Positions 1 through 7,984 of a stretch of 34,156 nucleotides of DNA are shown here, piece after piece. The stretch's first letter is position 1. Each line of letters begins with the position of its first letter. This DNA is from an uncultured beta proteobacterium. GTDB taxonomy: Bacteria; Pseudomonadota; Gammaproteobacteria; Burkholderiales; Burkholderiaceae_C. Made by a program: the position numbers and the translations under genes. The stretch spans positions 1-34,156 of the forward strand of contig CAIKVZ010000230.1 of NCBI GenBank assembly GCA_903830985.1, in the 5' to 3' direction. The notes under the pieces are model-generated. The model was given only the letters and a program-made list of their open reading frames with translations, was not told where the DNA came from and ran no database searches.

Positions 1-1046
1 ATGACAGAGTCGCGCTCGGGGTTAAGAGTCACTGGCCCTACAGGCGACCAGTTGCGTGTTTGGCGTGACCAACGAGCCGGATTTAGCTCCCGGGCTTGCT
101 GGTACACCGCATGGCGAGCGGCCAGAATGGCGTGATCCTGCCCTGTGTGGCGTTGTTGCGGACTCACGTAGCGGATGCCGCTGTGCCGATGTTCGACGTT
201 GTACCAGTGCACAAAACCTGCAGCCCACTGGCGCGCCGCGTCCAAGTTGGAGAAGCCCTTGGCCGGGAACTCTGGTCGGTACTTTGCGGTGCGGAACAGG
301 GACTCGGCGTACGCGTTGTCGTCGCTCACACGTGGGCGCGAATACGAGGGTTTCACACCGAGCCAGTTGAGCATCGACAGCACGGTCGTAGCCTTGAGCG
401 TTGAGCCGTTGTCGCCATGCAATACCGGTTTGACAGGAAGGGCGGCAATGCCCTCGGCCAACGCCGTTCGCTTCAACAGATGAACGGCATGGTCAGAGTG
501 GTCGCTGTCGTGCACTTCCCAGCCCACGATCTTGCGGCTGTACAGATCCAAAATCAGGTAGAGGTGAAACCAGCGACCCATCACGGTGGCAGGCAGATAG
601 GTCATATCCCAGCACCAGACCTGTCGCACGGCCGTGGCGATATGCGTGGTGGGCGGGCGCACAGCGTGCGGTGCTTTGGCGCGTCCACGGTGTGCCGTTT
701 GCCCATGTGCACGCAGCACGCGCGTGAAGCTTGACTCACTGCCCAGGTACACGCCTTCGTCGGCCAGCATGGGAACGATGCGCGCTGGTGGCACGGAGGC
801 GAAGCGCGGCTCGTTGGCGACGTCCAGCAATCGCGAACGTTCTTGCTCGCTCAGCGCGTGACTGGGCACGGCACGCACCGCCTGCGGCCGACCATCGCCC
901 TTTGCGAGGCCCGCGTGGGCCTTCCAGCGTTGCAAGGTGCGTAGGTCGATGCCAGCTATTTCGCACGCCAGGCGCAACCGCGCACCAGCGTTGTGGGCAG
1001 TCTCAATGCTATCGGCCAGACTACGGCGATCTTCGATGAGGATCAT
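1..1046 (-). CDS. IS3-family transposase OrfB (DDE integrase core), C-terminus off the window
   Basis: Catalytic half of the IS3 transposase, which cuts and joins the element's ends. The frame begins MILIEDRRSLADSIETAHN and stays open for about 348 codons to the window edge, where it reads ...LNPERDSV without a stop. The catalytic triad is visible: Asp in WCWDMTY (codon 606-608), Asp in HGDNGS (411-413) and Glu in YAESLF (303-305). The last two are separated by 35 residues, the D(35)E spacing expected for IS3 enzymes. The N-terminal part is the helical HTH_21-like region. The start codon overlaps the orfA stop as ATGA, so orfB is probably translated by reinitiation or coupling as well as, or instead of, the -1 frameshift used by many IS3 elements. 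Confidence 0.9.
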   Translation of the reverse strand, partial: MILIEDRRSLADSIETAHNAGARLRLACEIAGIDLRTLQRWKAHAGLAKGDGRPQAVRAVPSHALSEQERSRLLDVANEPRFASVPPARIVPMLADEGVYLGSESSFTRVLRAHGQTAHRGRAKAPHAVRPPTTHIATAVRQVWCWDMTYLPATVMGRWFHLYLILDLYSRKIVGWEVHDSDHSDHAVHLLKRTALAEGIAALPVKPVLHGDNGSTLKATTVLSMLNWLGVKPSYSRPRVSDDNAYAESLFRTAKYRPEFPAKGFSNLDAARQWAAGFVHWYNVEHRHSGIRYVSPQQRHTGQDHAILAARHAVYQQARELNPARWSRQTRNWSPVGPVTLNPERDSV

Positions 1047-1516
1047 GCGTCCTCGCCTCTGCTGAAGATCGCCGTGACTTTTTTTGACAGGACCAGCAGA
1101 GCTGCTGTTTCGGCCAGGGCACGGTCTTTGCGCAGCAACTCACGTTCGAGTTCCTTGATGCGCGTTCGGTCTTTGCGGGTGGCCTGTGGACTGGCCCGTG
1201 CATCCTGCGGATCGCACAACGCGCCGGCAGCGCTTGCACACCACTTCTCGAGTTCGGTGGGGTAAATGCCTTGCTCTCGGCACCAGGCGTTCTTGTCGGC
1301 CTCGGCCATTGCCGCCGTCGTGATCACGGCCTGCAACCGCGCCGCCGCAGTCCATGCCCGCCCGCGGGCGGGCATGGACTGAACATCATCGCGCCAGCGC
1401 TGTAGTGTTCCTGTTCCCACGCCAACCTCACGCGCCACCAACTCCAACGCCGCGCTTTCAGGCGGCAGCATCCGAGCAACCGCCCGGTCCTTGAATGTTT
1501 GTCCGTATCGTGCCAA
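1043..1516 (-). CDS. IS3-family transposase OrfA (HTH/leucine-zipper protein)
   Basis: DNA-binding partner of the transposase, 157 residues. The N-terminus (FKDRAVARMLPPE... VAREVGVGTGTLQRWRDD) is a helix-turn-helix of the HTH_Tnp_1 type. The C-terminus (RIKELERELLRKDRALAETAALL) is a heptad-patterned coiled coil typical of IS3 OrfA dimerisation. It is longer than the usual ~100 residues because of a middle segment (about 50-110) containing a second helical block. The start is TTG at 1516, supported by AAGGA about 6 nt upstream on the minus strand. The stop overlaps the orfB ATG by 4 bp. Codons for SMPARGRAWT lie within a perfect 34-bp palindrome, listed separately. Confidence 0.88.
   Translation of the reverse strand: MARYGQTFKDRAVARMLPPESAALELVAREVGVGTGTLQRWRDDVQSMPARGRAWTAAARLQAVITTAAMAEADKNAWCREQGIYPTELEKWCASAAGALCDPQDARASPQATRKDRTRIKELERELLRKDRALAETAALLVLSKKVTAIFSRGEDA
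1348..1381. repeat. Perfect 34-bp palindrome inside orfA
   Basis: The left arm CAGTCCATGCCCGCCCG (1348-1364) is followed without any spacer by its exact reverse complement (1365-1381). The next pair outward (1347 G / 1382 A) does not match. The palindrome lies within the orfA reading frame and is read as part of QSMPARGRAWTA, so it is both coding and self-complementary. In mRNA it would form a very stable GC-rich hairpin, with a few central bases unpaired. Confidence 0.95.
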
Positions 1517-1554
1517 CTTCTGTCCTTCATCGCCGCCCCCGGGTTCTTGGTTCT

Positions 1555-1998
1555 ATGGAGGCGACAAGTATTGTGACGCGGAGGGGCACGGACCAGCGAC
1601 TTTTCGCCGACCCGTTCACGATTGAAGCCGCACAAAGAATTGAGGCGGACCCCATTCTGGCAGAGCGCCTGGATGCATTCGTAAGCCGGTTTGGTTGCCT
1701 GCAGGATACGCTGGGCGACAAGTTGCTGCCAACACTGTTGAACGCCTTGGGCGAGGCTCCGGGCGCTGCGATTGACAATCTTGACAAGGCGGAAAAACTT
1801 GCATTGATCGATTCATCCGATGCCTGGATGGAAATGCGCAGACTCAGAAACCAGATGGTGCATGAGTACATTGAAGACTTGGCCGTGCTTTCCAGCGCGC
1901 TTCGCAACGGCCATGCCTTCGTACCCCTTCTTGTGGCGGCGGCTCGTCGCTGTCTCGCTGAAGTTGATCGGCTGCTTGGCACAACTGACCAGACCTGA
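1555..1998 (+). CDS. HepT-like HEPN domain protein (possible orphan toxin, N-terminus probably altered by the IS)
   Basis: A 147-residue mostly helical protein. The segment WMEMRRLRNQMVHEYIEDL holds R98-x4-H103-x-Y105, the RX4HXY motif of HepT-type HEPN ribonucleases. In the known MntA/HepT systems the nucleotidyltransferase MntA modifies the Tyr and inactivates the toxin. RFGCLQDTLGDKLLP (45-59) also matches my recollection of this HEPN group. No MNT-type partner exists in this window: the IS lies immediately upstream and only about 180 bp of apparently empty sequence follows. The ATG at 1555 probably lies within the IS end, so the first residues (MEATSIVTRRG) may be IS-derived and the native start lost. 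An upstream in-frame ATG at 1495 would lie inside orfA. It could be a decayed remnant rather than an active gene. Confidence 0.65.
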   Translation: MEATSIVTRRGTDQRLFADPFTIEAAQRIEADPILAERLDAFVSRFGCLQDTLGDKLLPTLLNALGEAPGAAIDNLDKAEKLALIDSSDAWMEMRRLRNQMVHEYIEDLAVLSSALRNGHAFVPLLVAAARRCLAEVDRLLGTTDQT

Positions 1999-2175
1999 GC
2001 GCAGCGCAAGGTACTTTTAGGAAGGGTTCATGCGCACTGCGCAATCATGGTGTCTTGTGTGACGCGTGGCAACTTCACAGGCAGCTGAATCGCTCTCTGT
2101 CACCTGTGTTCTCGACGGTCCGGGGCCGGGCGTGTGTAAATTCCGTTCCTTTTCAACCAACCCGGCGAAACTCCC

Positions 2176-4395
2176 ATGACCGAAACCATCCACCACCGCA
2201 TCTGCCCTTTGTGTGAAGCCTGTTGCGGGCTGGAGATCAAGGTGAACGAAGGCCGCGTGATCAGTATTCGCGGCGATGCCAACGATGTGTTCAGCGCAGG
2301 CTACATCTGCCCCAAGGCGGTGGCCTTGAAAGACCTGCACGAAGACCCCGACCGCCTGCGCACCCCGCTGATCAAGCGCAACGGCGTTTTTGAAGAAGCC
2401 AGCTGGGAAGAGGCCTTTGCCGAGATTGAAAGCCGCTTGCCGCCACTGATGGCCGCCCACGGACGCGACGCCACGGGTGTGGTGGTGGGAAACCCGTCGG
2501 CCCACAAAATCGGGCTGCTTACCTACTTTGGCAAACTGGCCCGTGCCTTGGGGACGCAAAACGTATTCTCGGCCTCCACCCTGGACCAGATGCCCAAGCA
2601 GCTCTCCAGCGGGCTGATGTTTGGCCATTGGATCTCGATCGCACTGCCCGACATTGCGCGCACCGATTTGCTGCTGGTGATTGGCGCCAACCCGCTGGCC
2701 AGCAATGGCAGTCTGTGGACAGTGCCCGACTTCAAGGGCAAGGCCAAAGCGCTGCAGGTGCGGGGTGGCAAGCTCGTTGTGATCGACCCGCGCCGCACCG
2801 AGACCGCTGCGGTGGCCGACGAACATCATTTCATCCGTCCCGGCGCCGATGTGTTTTTGCTGGCCGCGATGGTGCAGACCCTGTTTGCCGAAAAACTGGT
2901 GCGCCTGGGTGCGGTCGCCGAATGGGTCAACGGCGTGGAAGATGTCACCCGTGTGGTCGCCACATTCACCCCTGAGGCCGTGGCGGCGCGCTGCGGTCTG
3001 TCGGCCGACACCATACGCGGTCTGGCGCGCCAACTTGCCTGCACCGAGCGAGCCGCCGTCTACGCCCGCATCGGCACCTGCACCCAGGAATACGGCACGC
3101 TGGCGAGCTGGCTGGTCGATGTGTTGAATGTACTGACCGGTCATCTGGACCAGCCTGGCGGCGCCATGTTTGCCAAGGCGGCGGCGTTTGCTTCCAACAC
3201 GGCGGGCAAATCCGGGATCGGAAAGGGTGTGAACACAGGCCGCCACCGTGCCCGCGTGAGCTGCGCGCCCGAGGTCTACGGCGAGTTGCCCATGACCTGT
3301 CTGGCCGAAGAAATCGAAACCGCGGGGCCCGGCCAAATCCGCGCCCTGTTTACCGTGGCGACCAACCCGGTGCTCTCCAGCCCCAACGGGCCGCGCCTGG
3401 CCGCTGCGCTGGAGACGCTGGACTTCATGGTCAGCATGGACATCTACTTGAACGAGACCACGCGCCACGCCGACGTCATCCTGCCCGGCAACTCGCCGCT
3501 GGAAGAGATGCACTACGACGTGGCTTTTCCCCAGCTCTCGTGGCGCAACCACGCTCGTTACAGCCCGCCGGTGTTGCCGCGCACTGCCGGCGCCCCCGAG
3601 GAGTGGCAAACCCTGTTGAAGCTCGCCGCCATTGCCCGGGGTGAAGGCGCGCAGGCCGATGCCAACGCGCTGGACGACGCCCAGTTTGCCGAAGACGCTC
3701 AGCGGCTGGCTGGCGCCAACGCGCCCGCAGTGATTGAAGCCACCCGCCATCTGAGGGGCCCGCAGCGCATGCTCGAAGTGGCCTTGCGCACCGGCCCCTA
3801 TGGAGACGGCTTTGGCTCGAAGCCCGACGGACTGAACCTGGCCAAGGTGATGGCCGCCAACGCCACCGGCGGTATCGACCTGGGCGCTTTGCAGCCCCGC
3901 ATCCCCGAGCTGCTGCGCACGCCCAGCGGCAAGATCGAGCTGGCACCCCCTTTGCTGCTGGCCGACATGGCACGCGCTGGCGCGGACCTGGCGCGGCCCA
4001 CGCCGGAGCTGATCATCATCGGCCGGCGCGAGGTGCGCAGCAACAACAGCTGGATGCACAACCTTCCAACACTGGCCAAGGGCCCGTTTCGCTGTACCGC
4101 ACTGGTGCACCCGTTGGACGCGGCGCGATGGAACTTGCAGGACGGCGGCTTGGCCCACATTGCCAGCGGCCCACGCAGCATTCAGGCCCAGGTGCAGATC
4201 AGCGCAGAGATGATGCCCGGCGTGGTCAGCCTGCCCCACGGCTGGGGTCACAACCTGCCTGGCGCGCAGCTCAAGTTGGCCGCCGAGCGTCCCGGCGCCA
4301 ACCTGAACGCCCTGCTGGACGACCAGCTGCGCGACCCCCTGTCGGGCAACGCGGTGCTGGGCGGCATAGCAATCACGATGGCGATGTGCCGCTAA
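2176..4395 (+). CDS. Molybdopterin-dependent oxidoreductase with N-terminal [4Fe-4S] site
   Basis: A 739-residue soluble enzyme of the DMSO-reductase superfamily, which uses bis-MGD molybdenum (or tungsten) and one iron-sulfur cluster for two-electron redox chemistry. Cys10, Cys13, Cys17 (CPLCEACC) and Cys45 (YICPKA) match the cluster-binding pattern CX2CX3C...C of the Molybdop_Fe4S4 domain. Then come the molybdopterin domain (from about residue 55; LLVIGANPLASNGSLW, VIDPRRTETAAVADEHHFIRP) and the C-terminal dinucleotide-binding domain (from about 600; LPHGWGHNLPG near residue 690). There is no Tat signal, so it should be cytoplasmic. The substrate is not readable: the region where formate dehydrogenases carry Cys/Sec reads SASTLDQMPKQ. 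The gene stands alone and converges on the hydroxylase gene with only 12 bp between stops. A formate dehydrogenase or acetylene-hydratase-like role is possible but unproven. Confidence 0.88.
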   Translation: MTETIHHRICPLCEACCGLEIKVNEGRVISIRGDANDVFSAGYICPKAVALKDLHEDPDRLRTPLIKRNGVFEEASWEEAFAEIESRLPPLMAAHGRDATGVVVGNPSAHKIGLLTYFGKLARALGTQNVFSASTLDQMPKQLSSGLMFGHWISIALPDIARTDLLLVIGANPLASNGSLWTVPDFKGKAKALQVRGGKLVVIDPRRTETAAVADEHHFIRPGADVFLLAAMVQTLFAEKLVRLGAVAEWVNGVEDVTRVVATFTPEAVAARCGLSADTIRGLARQLACTERAAVYARIGTCTQEYGTLASWLVDVLNVLTGHLDQPGGAMFAKAAAFASNTAGKSGIGKGVNTGRHRARVSCAPEVYGELPMTCLAEEIETAGPGQIRALFTVATNPVLSSPNGPRLAAALETLDFMVSMDIYLNETTRHADVILPGNSPLEEMHYDVAFPQLSWRNHARYSPPVLPRTAGAPEEWQTLLKLAAIARGEGAQADANALDDAQFAEDAQRLAGANAPAVIEATRHLRGPQRMLEVALRTGPYGDGFGSKPDGLNLAKVMAANATGGIDLGALQPRIPELLRTPSGKIELAPPLLLADMARAGADLARPTPELIIIGRREVRSNNSWMHNLPTLAKGPFRCTALVHPLDAARWNLQDGGLAHIASGPRSIQAQVQISAEMMPGVVSLPHGWGHNLPGAQLKLAAERPGANLNALLDDQLRDPLSGNAVLGGIAITMAMCR

Positions 4396-4407
4396 GTTTC
4401 CCCGCTG

Positions 4408-6657
4408 CTACTGTGCTGCGGCCTGCAACAGCGGGTTGCCGCTGAGGGCGTTGGCGCGTGCGGCAAGCTCTTTCTCCTCGTCTGATGCGTACAGTCGGTC
4501 CCATTCAAGGACTTTGGGTGTCATCAGGCGGTGCCACAGCGGCGGGATCATCGCGACCAGGATGGTCGTGAGGTAGCCGCCGATCATCATCGGCGCATCC
4601 GCGAAGGGCTTCAGGTCGTGGTACGGCACCTCGCCCTGGGCGTGGTGGTGCGAATGCCGCGTCAGGTTGAACATGCTCCAGGAGCTGATGCGCCGGTTGG
4701 TGTTCCATGAATGGCGCGGCTGCACCGGCGTGGCCGGGTTGCGCACCATGCCATAGTGCTCCATGTAGTTCACGATCTCCAGCAGCGCCTTGCCCCACAG
4801 CGCGCAGAGAATGAAGAACGCGGCTGCCGCCCCGCCACCCATGGCCCAGGCCAGCACCACCAGCCCGAAACTCATGGCGTGTCCGCGCAGCACGGCGTTG
4901 CGCCATGAAAACAGCGCGTGGCCCTTGCGGCGCAGCCGCTGGCGCTCGATCTTCCAGGCGCTGACGTTGCCCTTGAATGTGGAAGCCAGGATGTGCGCGT
5001 AGACATTGCGCCCGCGCGGCGCCGTGGCCGGGTCTTCCCGAGTCGAGACGTAGCGGTGATGGCCATAGACGTGCTCGATGGCAAAGATGGTGTCGAAGCT
5101 GAAGGCCAGCAGCCAGCGCCCGATGGCCATCGAAACCCGGTCCCAGGTGCGGTGCGTCAACTCATGCGCGGTGATGGTGCCGATCAGGCCGATCAACAGG
5201 CCGGTGAGCAGCACGGCCGAGGCATGGTGCAGTGCACCCGCGGCCGCCCTGGCCGCCAGCGCGTCATAGCCGGTCCAGTGCAGGATGCCGGCGCCGAAGC
5301 CCATTGGGTCGCCCGGGCTCACGCCCCACACCGCAGCGAACACGATCAGCGCCAGCAGGGGCAGGGCCGCCCACAACTGCGCGGTCAGGATGCCAGTATG
5401 TCGGTAGCGCGGGGTTGAGGTGTCGTCGCCGCACACTGCGTCGCCCAGCAGATAGAAGGTCAGCACGGCCAGCAGCATGACGCTGATGGCCGGGCCTCCG
5501 GCCACCAGTGCCGCCGCACTCAGCAAACCCACCGCGTGAAACAGGAAGAACTTCAGGTAGTCGAGCACACCGGCATCGGTGGCCTTCGGGTTCAAATGCG
5601 CGGCTGCCGCTGGCACCTTGTCCGACACCGGCGTGGCCGAAGGGGGCAGGGTGGTGAAACGGTCAGCGTGAATATGCGCCACGGGCACGCCGTGCTGCAG
5701 CAGCGACGCCACGGCCGCGTCGATCATTGCCGGCGGCCCGCACAGGTAGGCGCGGGTGCCGGGCTGCACCGCTGCGTCGATGTGCTCGGTCACAAGGCCG
5801 CGTGCGCCGGACCAGTTCACCGCGTCTGGCGCCTCGGACAGCACCGGCACGAAGCGCAGGCCGCCGCGCCAGTGCCGGGCGATGGTATCGATTTCGTCCA
5901 GCGCATACAGGTCGCGCTGCTCGCGCGCACCGAACAGCAAGCAGGCGCTGCGCAGGTCGGCGCCGCTTTTCAGCGCCTCCTGCAGCATCGCCAGCAGCGG
6001 TGCCAGGCCGCTGCCACCGGCCACAAACAGCAGCGGCGCGTCGTCCGGGCGCAGCCAGAAGTCGCCCAGCGGGCCGTCCACCTGCAGCGCCTGACCGACC
6101 AGATCCTGCGTGTCGACCAGCGTTGAGAACACCCCCTGCGGCAGCCTGCGCACGAAGAAGCGCAGGCGTGCGTCGGGCCGCACCGGCGCCGCGAAGGAGT
6201 AGTTGCGCCGCACACCGGGCAGGGCGGCCAGGCTCAGCTGCGCATGCTGTCCCGCCTTGTACGGCAGGCCCTGGTCGAGTTGCACCTCCAGCGCCGTGAT
6301 GTCGTGCGTGAGCCGGTGCTGCGCGGTCACGCGTCCGCCGATGCTGCGCTGCGCCGGTGGCGCGGCCAGATCCACCTCGATACAGACGTCGGTCTGCGGC
6401 ACGCTCTGGCAGGCCAGGATGCCGCCCTGCGCCAGTTCGTCGTCAGACAGGATGTAGCCGGTCTCGGTGAGCTCCTTCACCCGGCCCGAGACCAGCCGGC
6501 ATTTGCAGGTGCCGCATCCCCCTACCCGGCAGCTGTAGGGCATGGCGACGCCCTGGCGCAGCGCCGCGCCCAGCAGGGTCTCCTGCGGCTCGACCGTGAT
6601 CAGCCGTCCGTTGATGGTGGCGCTGCTGGCCTGCCGGTGGGGTGCAAAAAAGGACAT
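4408..6657 (-). CDS. Fused ferredoxin / ferredoxin reductase / AlkB-type membrane hydroxylase
   Basis: A 749-residue single chain carrying a complete monooxygenase system. Residues 10-95 are a plant-type [2Fe-2S] ferredoxin with Cys43, Cys48, Cys51 and Cys83. Residues 105-335 are an FAD/NAD(P)H reductase (RNYSF at 151 for flavin, VAGGSGLAPLLAM at 212, CGPP at 306). Residues 365-749 are a di-iron membrane hydroxylase with several hydrophobic segments and the histidine boxes HELTH (499-503), EHVYGHHRYV (529-538) and HSHHH (669-673), plus NYMEHYG (630-636), the AlkB signature. Fd plus reductase equals the architecture of XylA, and the C-terminal half resembles AlkB/XylM, so the substrate could be an alkane or an alkyl-aromatic. 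The ATG at 6657 is preferred over an upstream in-frame start because AGGA lies 8 nt before it. An AraC regulator is divergent and an acyl-CoA ligase lies beyond it. Confidence 0.92.
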   Translation of the reverse strand: MSFFAPHRQASSATINGRLITVEPQETLLGAALRQGVAMPYSCRVGGCGTCKCRLVSGRVKELTETGYILSDDELAQGGILACQSVPQTDVCIEVDLAAPPAQRSIGGRVTAQHRLTHDITALEVQLDQGLPYKAGQHAQLSLAALPGVRRNYSFAAPVRPDARLRFFVRRLPQGVFSTLVDTQDLVGQALQVDGPLGDFWLRPDDAPLLFVAGGSGLAPLLAMLQEALKSGADLRSACLLFGAREQRDLYALDEIDTIARHWRGGLRFVPVLSEAPDAVNWSGARGLVTEHIDAAVQPGTRAYLCGPPAMIDAAVASLLQHGVPVAHIHADRFTTLPPSATPVSDKVPAAAAHLNPKATDAGVLDYLKFFLFHAVGLLSAAALVAGGPAISVMLLAVLTFYLLGDAVCGDDTSTPRYRHTGILTAQLWAALPLLALIVFAAVWGVSPGDPMGFGAGILHWTGYDALAARAAAGALHHASAVLLTGLLIGLIGTITAHELTHRTWDRVSMAIGRWLLAFSFDTIFAIEHVYGHHRYVSTREDPATAPRGRNVYAHILASTFKGNVSAWKIERQRLRRKGHALFSWRNAVLRGHAMSFGLVVLAWAMGGGAAAAFFILCALWGKALLEIVNYMEHYGMVRNPATPVQPRHSWNTNRRISSWSMFNLTRHSHHHAQGEVPYHDLKPFADAPMMIGGYLTTILVAMIPPLWHRLMTPKVLEWDRLYASDEEKELAARANALSGNPLLQAAAQ

Positions 6658-6801
6658 GGGTTGATCCTGATGAAGTGGACTCTGATGCGCAAAACCGCAA
6701 ACCTGGCGCCATGCGATGCGTCTGCCATGCGGTGCCAGCCAAGGCCAGCTCTGGCGTGGGCCGATGTTAGTCGCAAGGTCCTGCTTCAATGGGATCATTT
6801 A

Positions 6802-6829
6802 TTGACAAGCGTGGCGCGTGCGTTATCGT
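6802..6829 (+). promoter_or_regulatory. Candidate sigma-70 promoter for the AraC-type regulator
   Basis: TTGACA (6802-6807), a perfect -35 box, is followed after 16 bp by TATCGT (6824-6829), a weak -10. Transcription would start about 6836, exactly at the regulator ATG, suggesting a leaderless message. It sits in the 178-bp gap shared with the divergent hydroxylase gene, where the regulator's own binding sites are also expected. Inference from sequence only. Confidence 0.4.
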
Positions 6830-6835
6830 CCGCCA

Positions 6836-7879
6836 ATGACAGGACAAGGCAAAGGCGATTTGGTGCACCGTCGCGCTGCCGATCTGGCGCAGCCGGCGGA
6901 CTATGTGCGCGAGCTGTCCGCTCAACTGGCCGACATGGACTTTCCCGTGGGGGACTGGTTGGCGCGCCACGGCCTGGAACTGGCCCGGCTGCAGGATCCC
7001 CGGCTGGCCGTGCCGGTTCTGCTGTTTCGCCGCATGGTGTCCGACGCGCTACAGGCCTGCAACGAGCCCGCGCTGGGATTGCTCCTGGGGCAGCGCCTGG
7101 CCGTGCATTCCCATGGCGAGCTGGGTTTGGCGGTGCAAGCCTGTGCCAGCTTGCGCCAGTTGGTGGAACTGCTCGAAAACTACATCGGGCTGCGCACGCC
7201 ACTGGTGTCGCTGCGCCACGAGGTGCGCGGCGCCGAGGTGCGCATCGTGTTGCGCGAGCGTTTGGTGCTGGGCGACATCCGGCGCTCGGTGCTGGAATCC
7301 ATCCTGCTGGCGCTGAAGAACATGCTGGATTTCGTGGCCCTGGGCATGCAGCCGGTGCAGCAGGTTTCGTTTCCGTTCGAGGCGCCGGAGTACATCAGCC
7401 TGGCGCTGGATGTATTCCACTGCGAGTTAAGCTATCGACGCAACTGGTGCGGTCTGGTCGTTCGGCTGGAGCTCTTCGACCGGCCCTTGAAGCGGGTCGA
7501 CCCGGACGGATTTCGGGCGGCGGCGCGGGTCTGCGCGCGCGAGATGGACGATTTGCATGAAAGCATGGCAACGGCGACGCGGGTGCGCAAGCTGTTGCTG
7601 GAGAAGGGAACCAGCGGATTTCCTTCCTTGCAGGTGCTGGCACGACAGCTGCATCTGACGCCCAGAACCTTGCACCGCTTCCTGGTGCGCGAGGGCACCT
7701 CGTTTCGGCAGATCACGCACAGTGTGCGCCACGCATTGGCGGTCGAGCACCTGCAAGGGGGGCAGCTGACCGTGCGCGAGATCGCGCAGGCGCTGGGCTA
7801 CAGCGATGTTGCCAACTTCCGGCGTGCGTTCAAGCGCCAGGGAAACGCGCCTCCGTCGTCCTACCGTGACCAGGCCTGA
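6836..7879 (+). CDS. AraC-family transcriptional regulator (Arabinose_bd type)
   Basis: A 347-residue regulator. Residues 20-200 match the Arabinose_bd effector domain seen in OruR/ArgR-like AraC proteins (LLLGQRLAVHSHGELGLAVQACASL, FPFEAPEY). The C-terminal 90 residues are two helix-turn-helix motifs (LARQLHLTPRTLHRFLVREGTSF; VREIAQALGYSDVANFRRAFKRQGNAPPSSYR), the hallmark of AraC/XylS proteins. ATG 6836 was chosen over GTG 6818, which lies inside the candidate promoter. The regulator is divergent from the fused hydroxylase and followed by the acyl-CoA ligase, so it most likely activates one or both in response to a hydrophobic inducer. AlkR of Acinetobacter is an AraC-type precedent for controlling an alkane hydroxylase. 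The target assignment is inference. Confidence 0.9.
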   Translation: MTGQGKGDLVHRRAADLAQPADYVRELSAQLADMDFPVGDWLARHGLELARLQDPRLAVPVLLFRRMVSDALQACNEPALGLLLGQRLAVHSHGELGLAVQACASLRQLVELLENYIGLRTPLVSLRHEVRGAEVRIVLRERLVLGDIRRSVLESILLALKNMLDFVALGMQPVQQVSFPFEAPEYISLALDVFHCELSYRRNWCGLVVRLELFDRPLKRVDPDGFRAAARVCAREMDDLHESMATATRVRKLLLEKGTSGFPSLQVLARQLHLTPRTLHRFLVREGTSFRQITHSVRHALAVEHLQGGQLTVREIAQALGYSDVANFRRAFKRQGNAPPSSYRDQA

Positions 7880-7984
7880 GCGCTGGGTCTGTCGCACCCT
7901 GCGGCGAGCTGTGAAGTCCCTATACTGTTGACAACAACCGGGCCTTCTCGGCTGGTCGATGCAGAACTTCAGGAGCACAACGTC

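Larger units (their letters stand above)
1..1566 (-). mobile_element. IS3-family insertion sequence, cut by the left window edge
   Basis: Two overlapping minus-strand genes, orfA (HTH plus leucine zipper) then orfB (DDE integrase core), are the standard IS3-family layout. The end downstream of orfB lies outside the window. The end upstream of orfA must lie between the orfA start (1516) and the first codons of the HEPN gene. A TG dinucleotide read inward on the minus strand from about 1566 would fit an IS3-type terminus, but I cannot confirm it without the opposite inverted repeat, so the 1566 boundary is an inference. Both reading frames look intact, so the element may be functional. Confidence 0.85.

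Noticed and set aside
1040-1050. Programmed -1 frameshift between orfA and orfB
   Set aside because: No A-rich slippery heptamer was seen at the junction. The ATGA overlap points to coupled reinitiation instead, though a frameshift site further upstream was not excluded.
2017-4251. 744-codon minus-strand open frame antisense to the molybdopterin oxidoreductase gene
   Set aside because: Its His/Gly/Gln/Arg-rich product has no recognisable domain, and it lies exactly opposite a gene with clear motifs. Long antisense frames are usual in GC-rich DNA.
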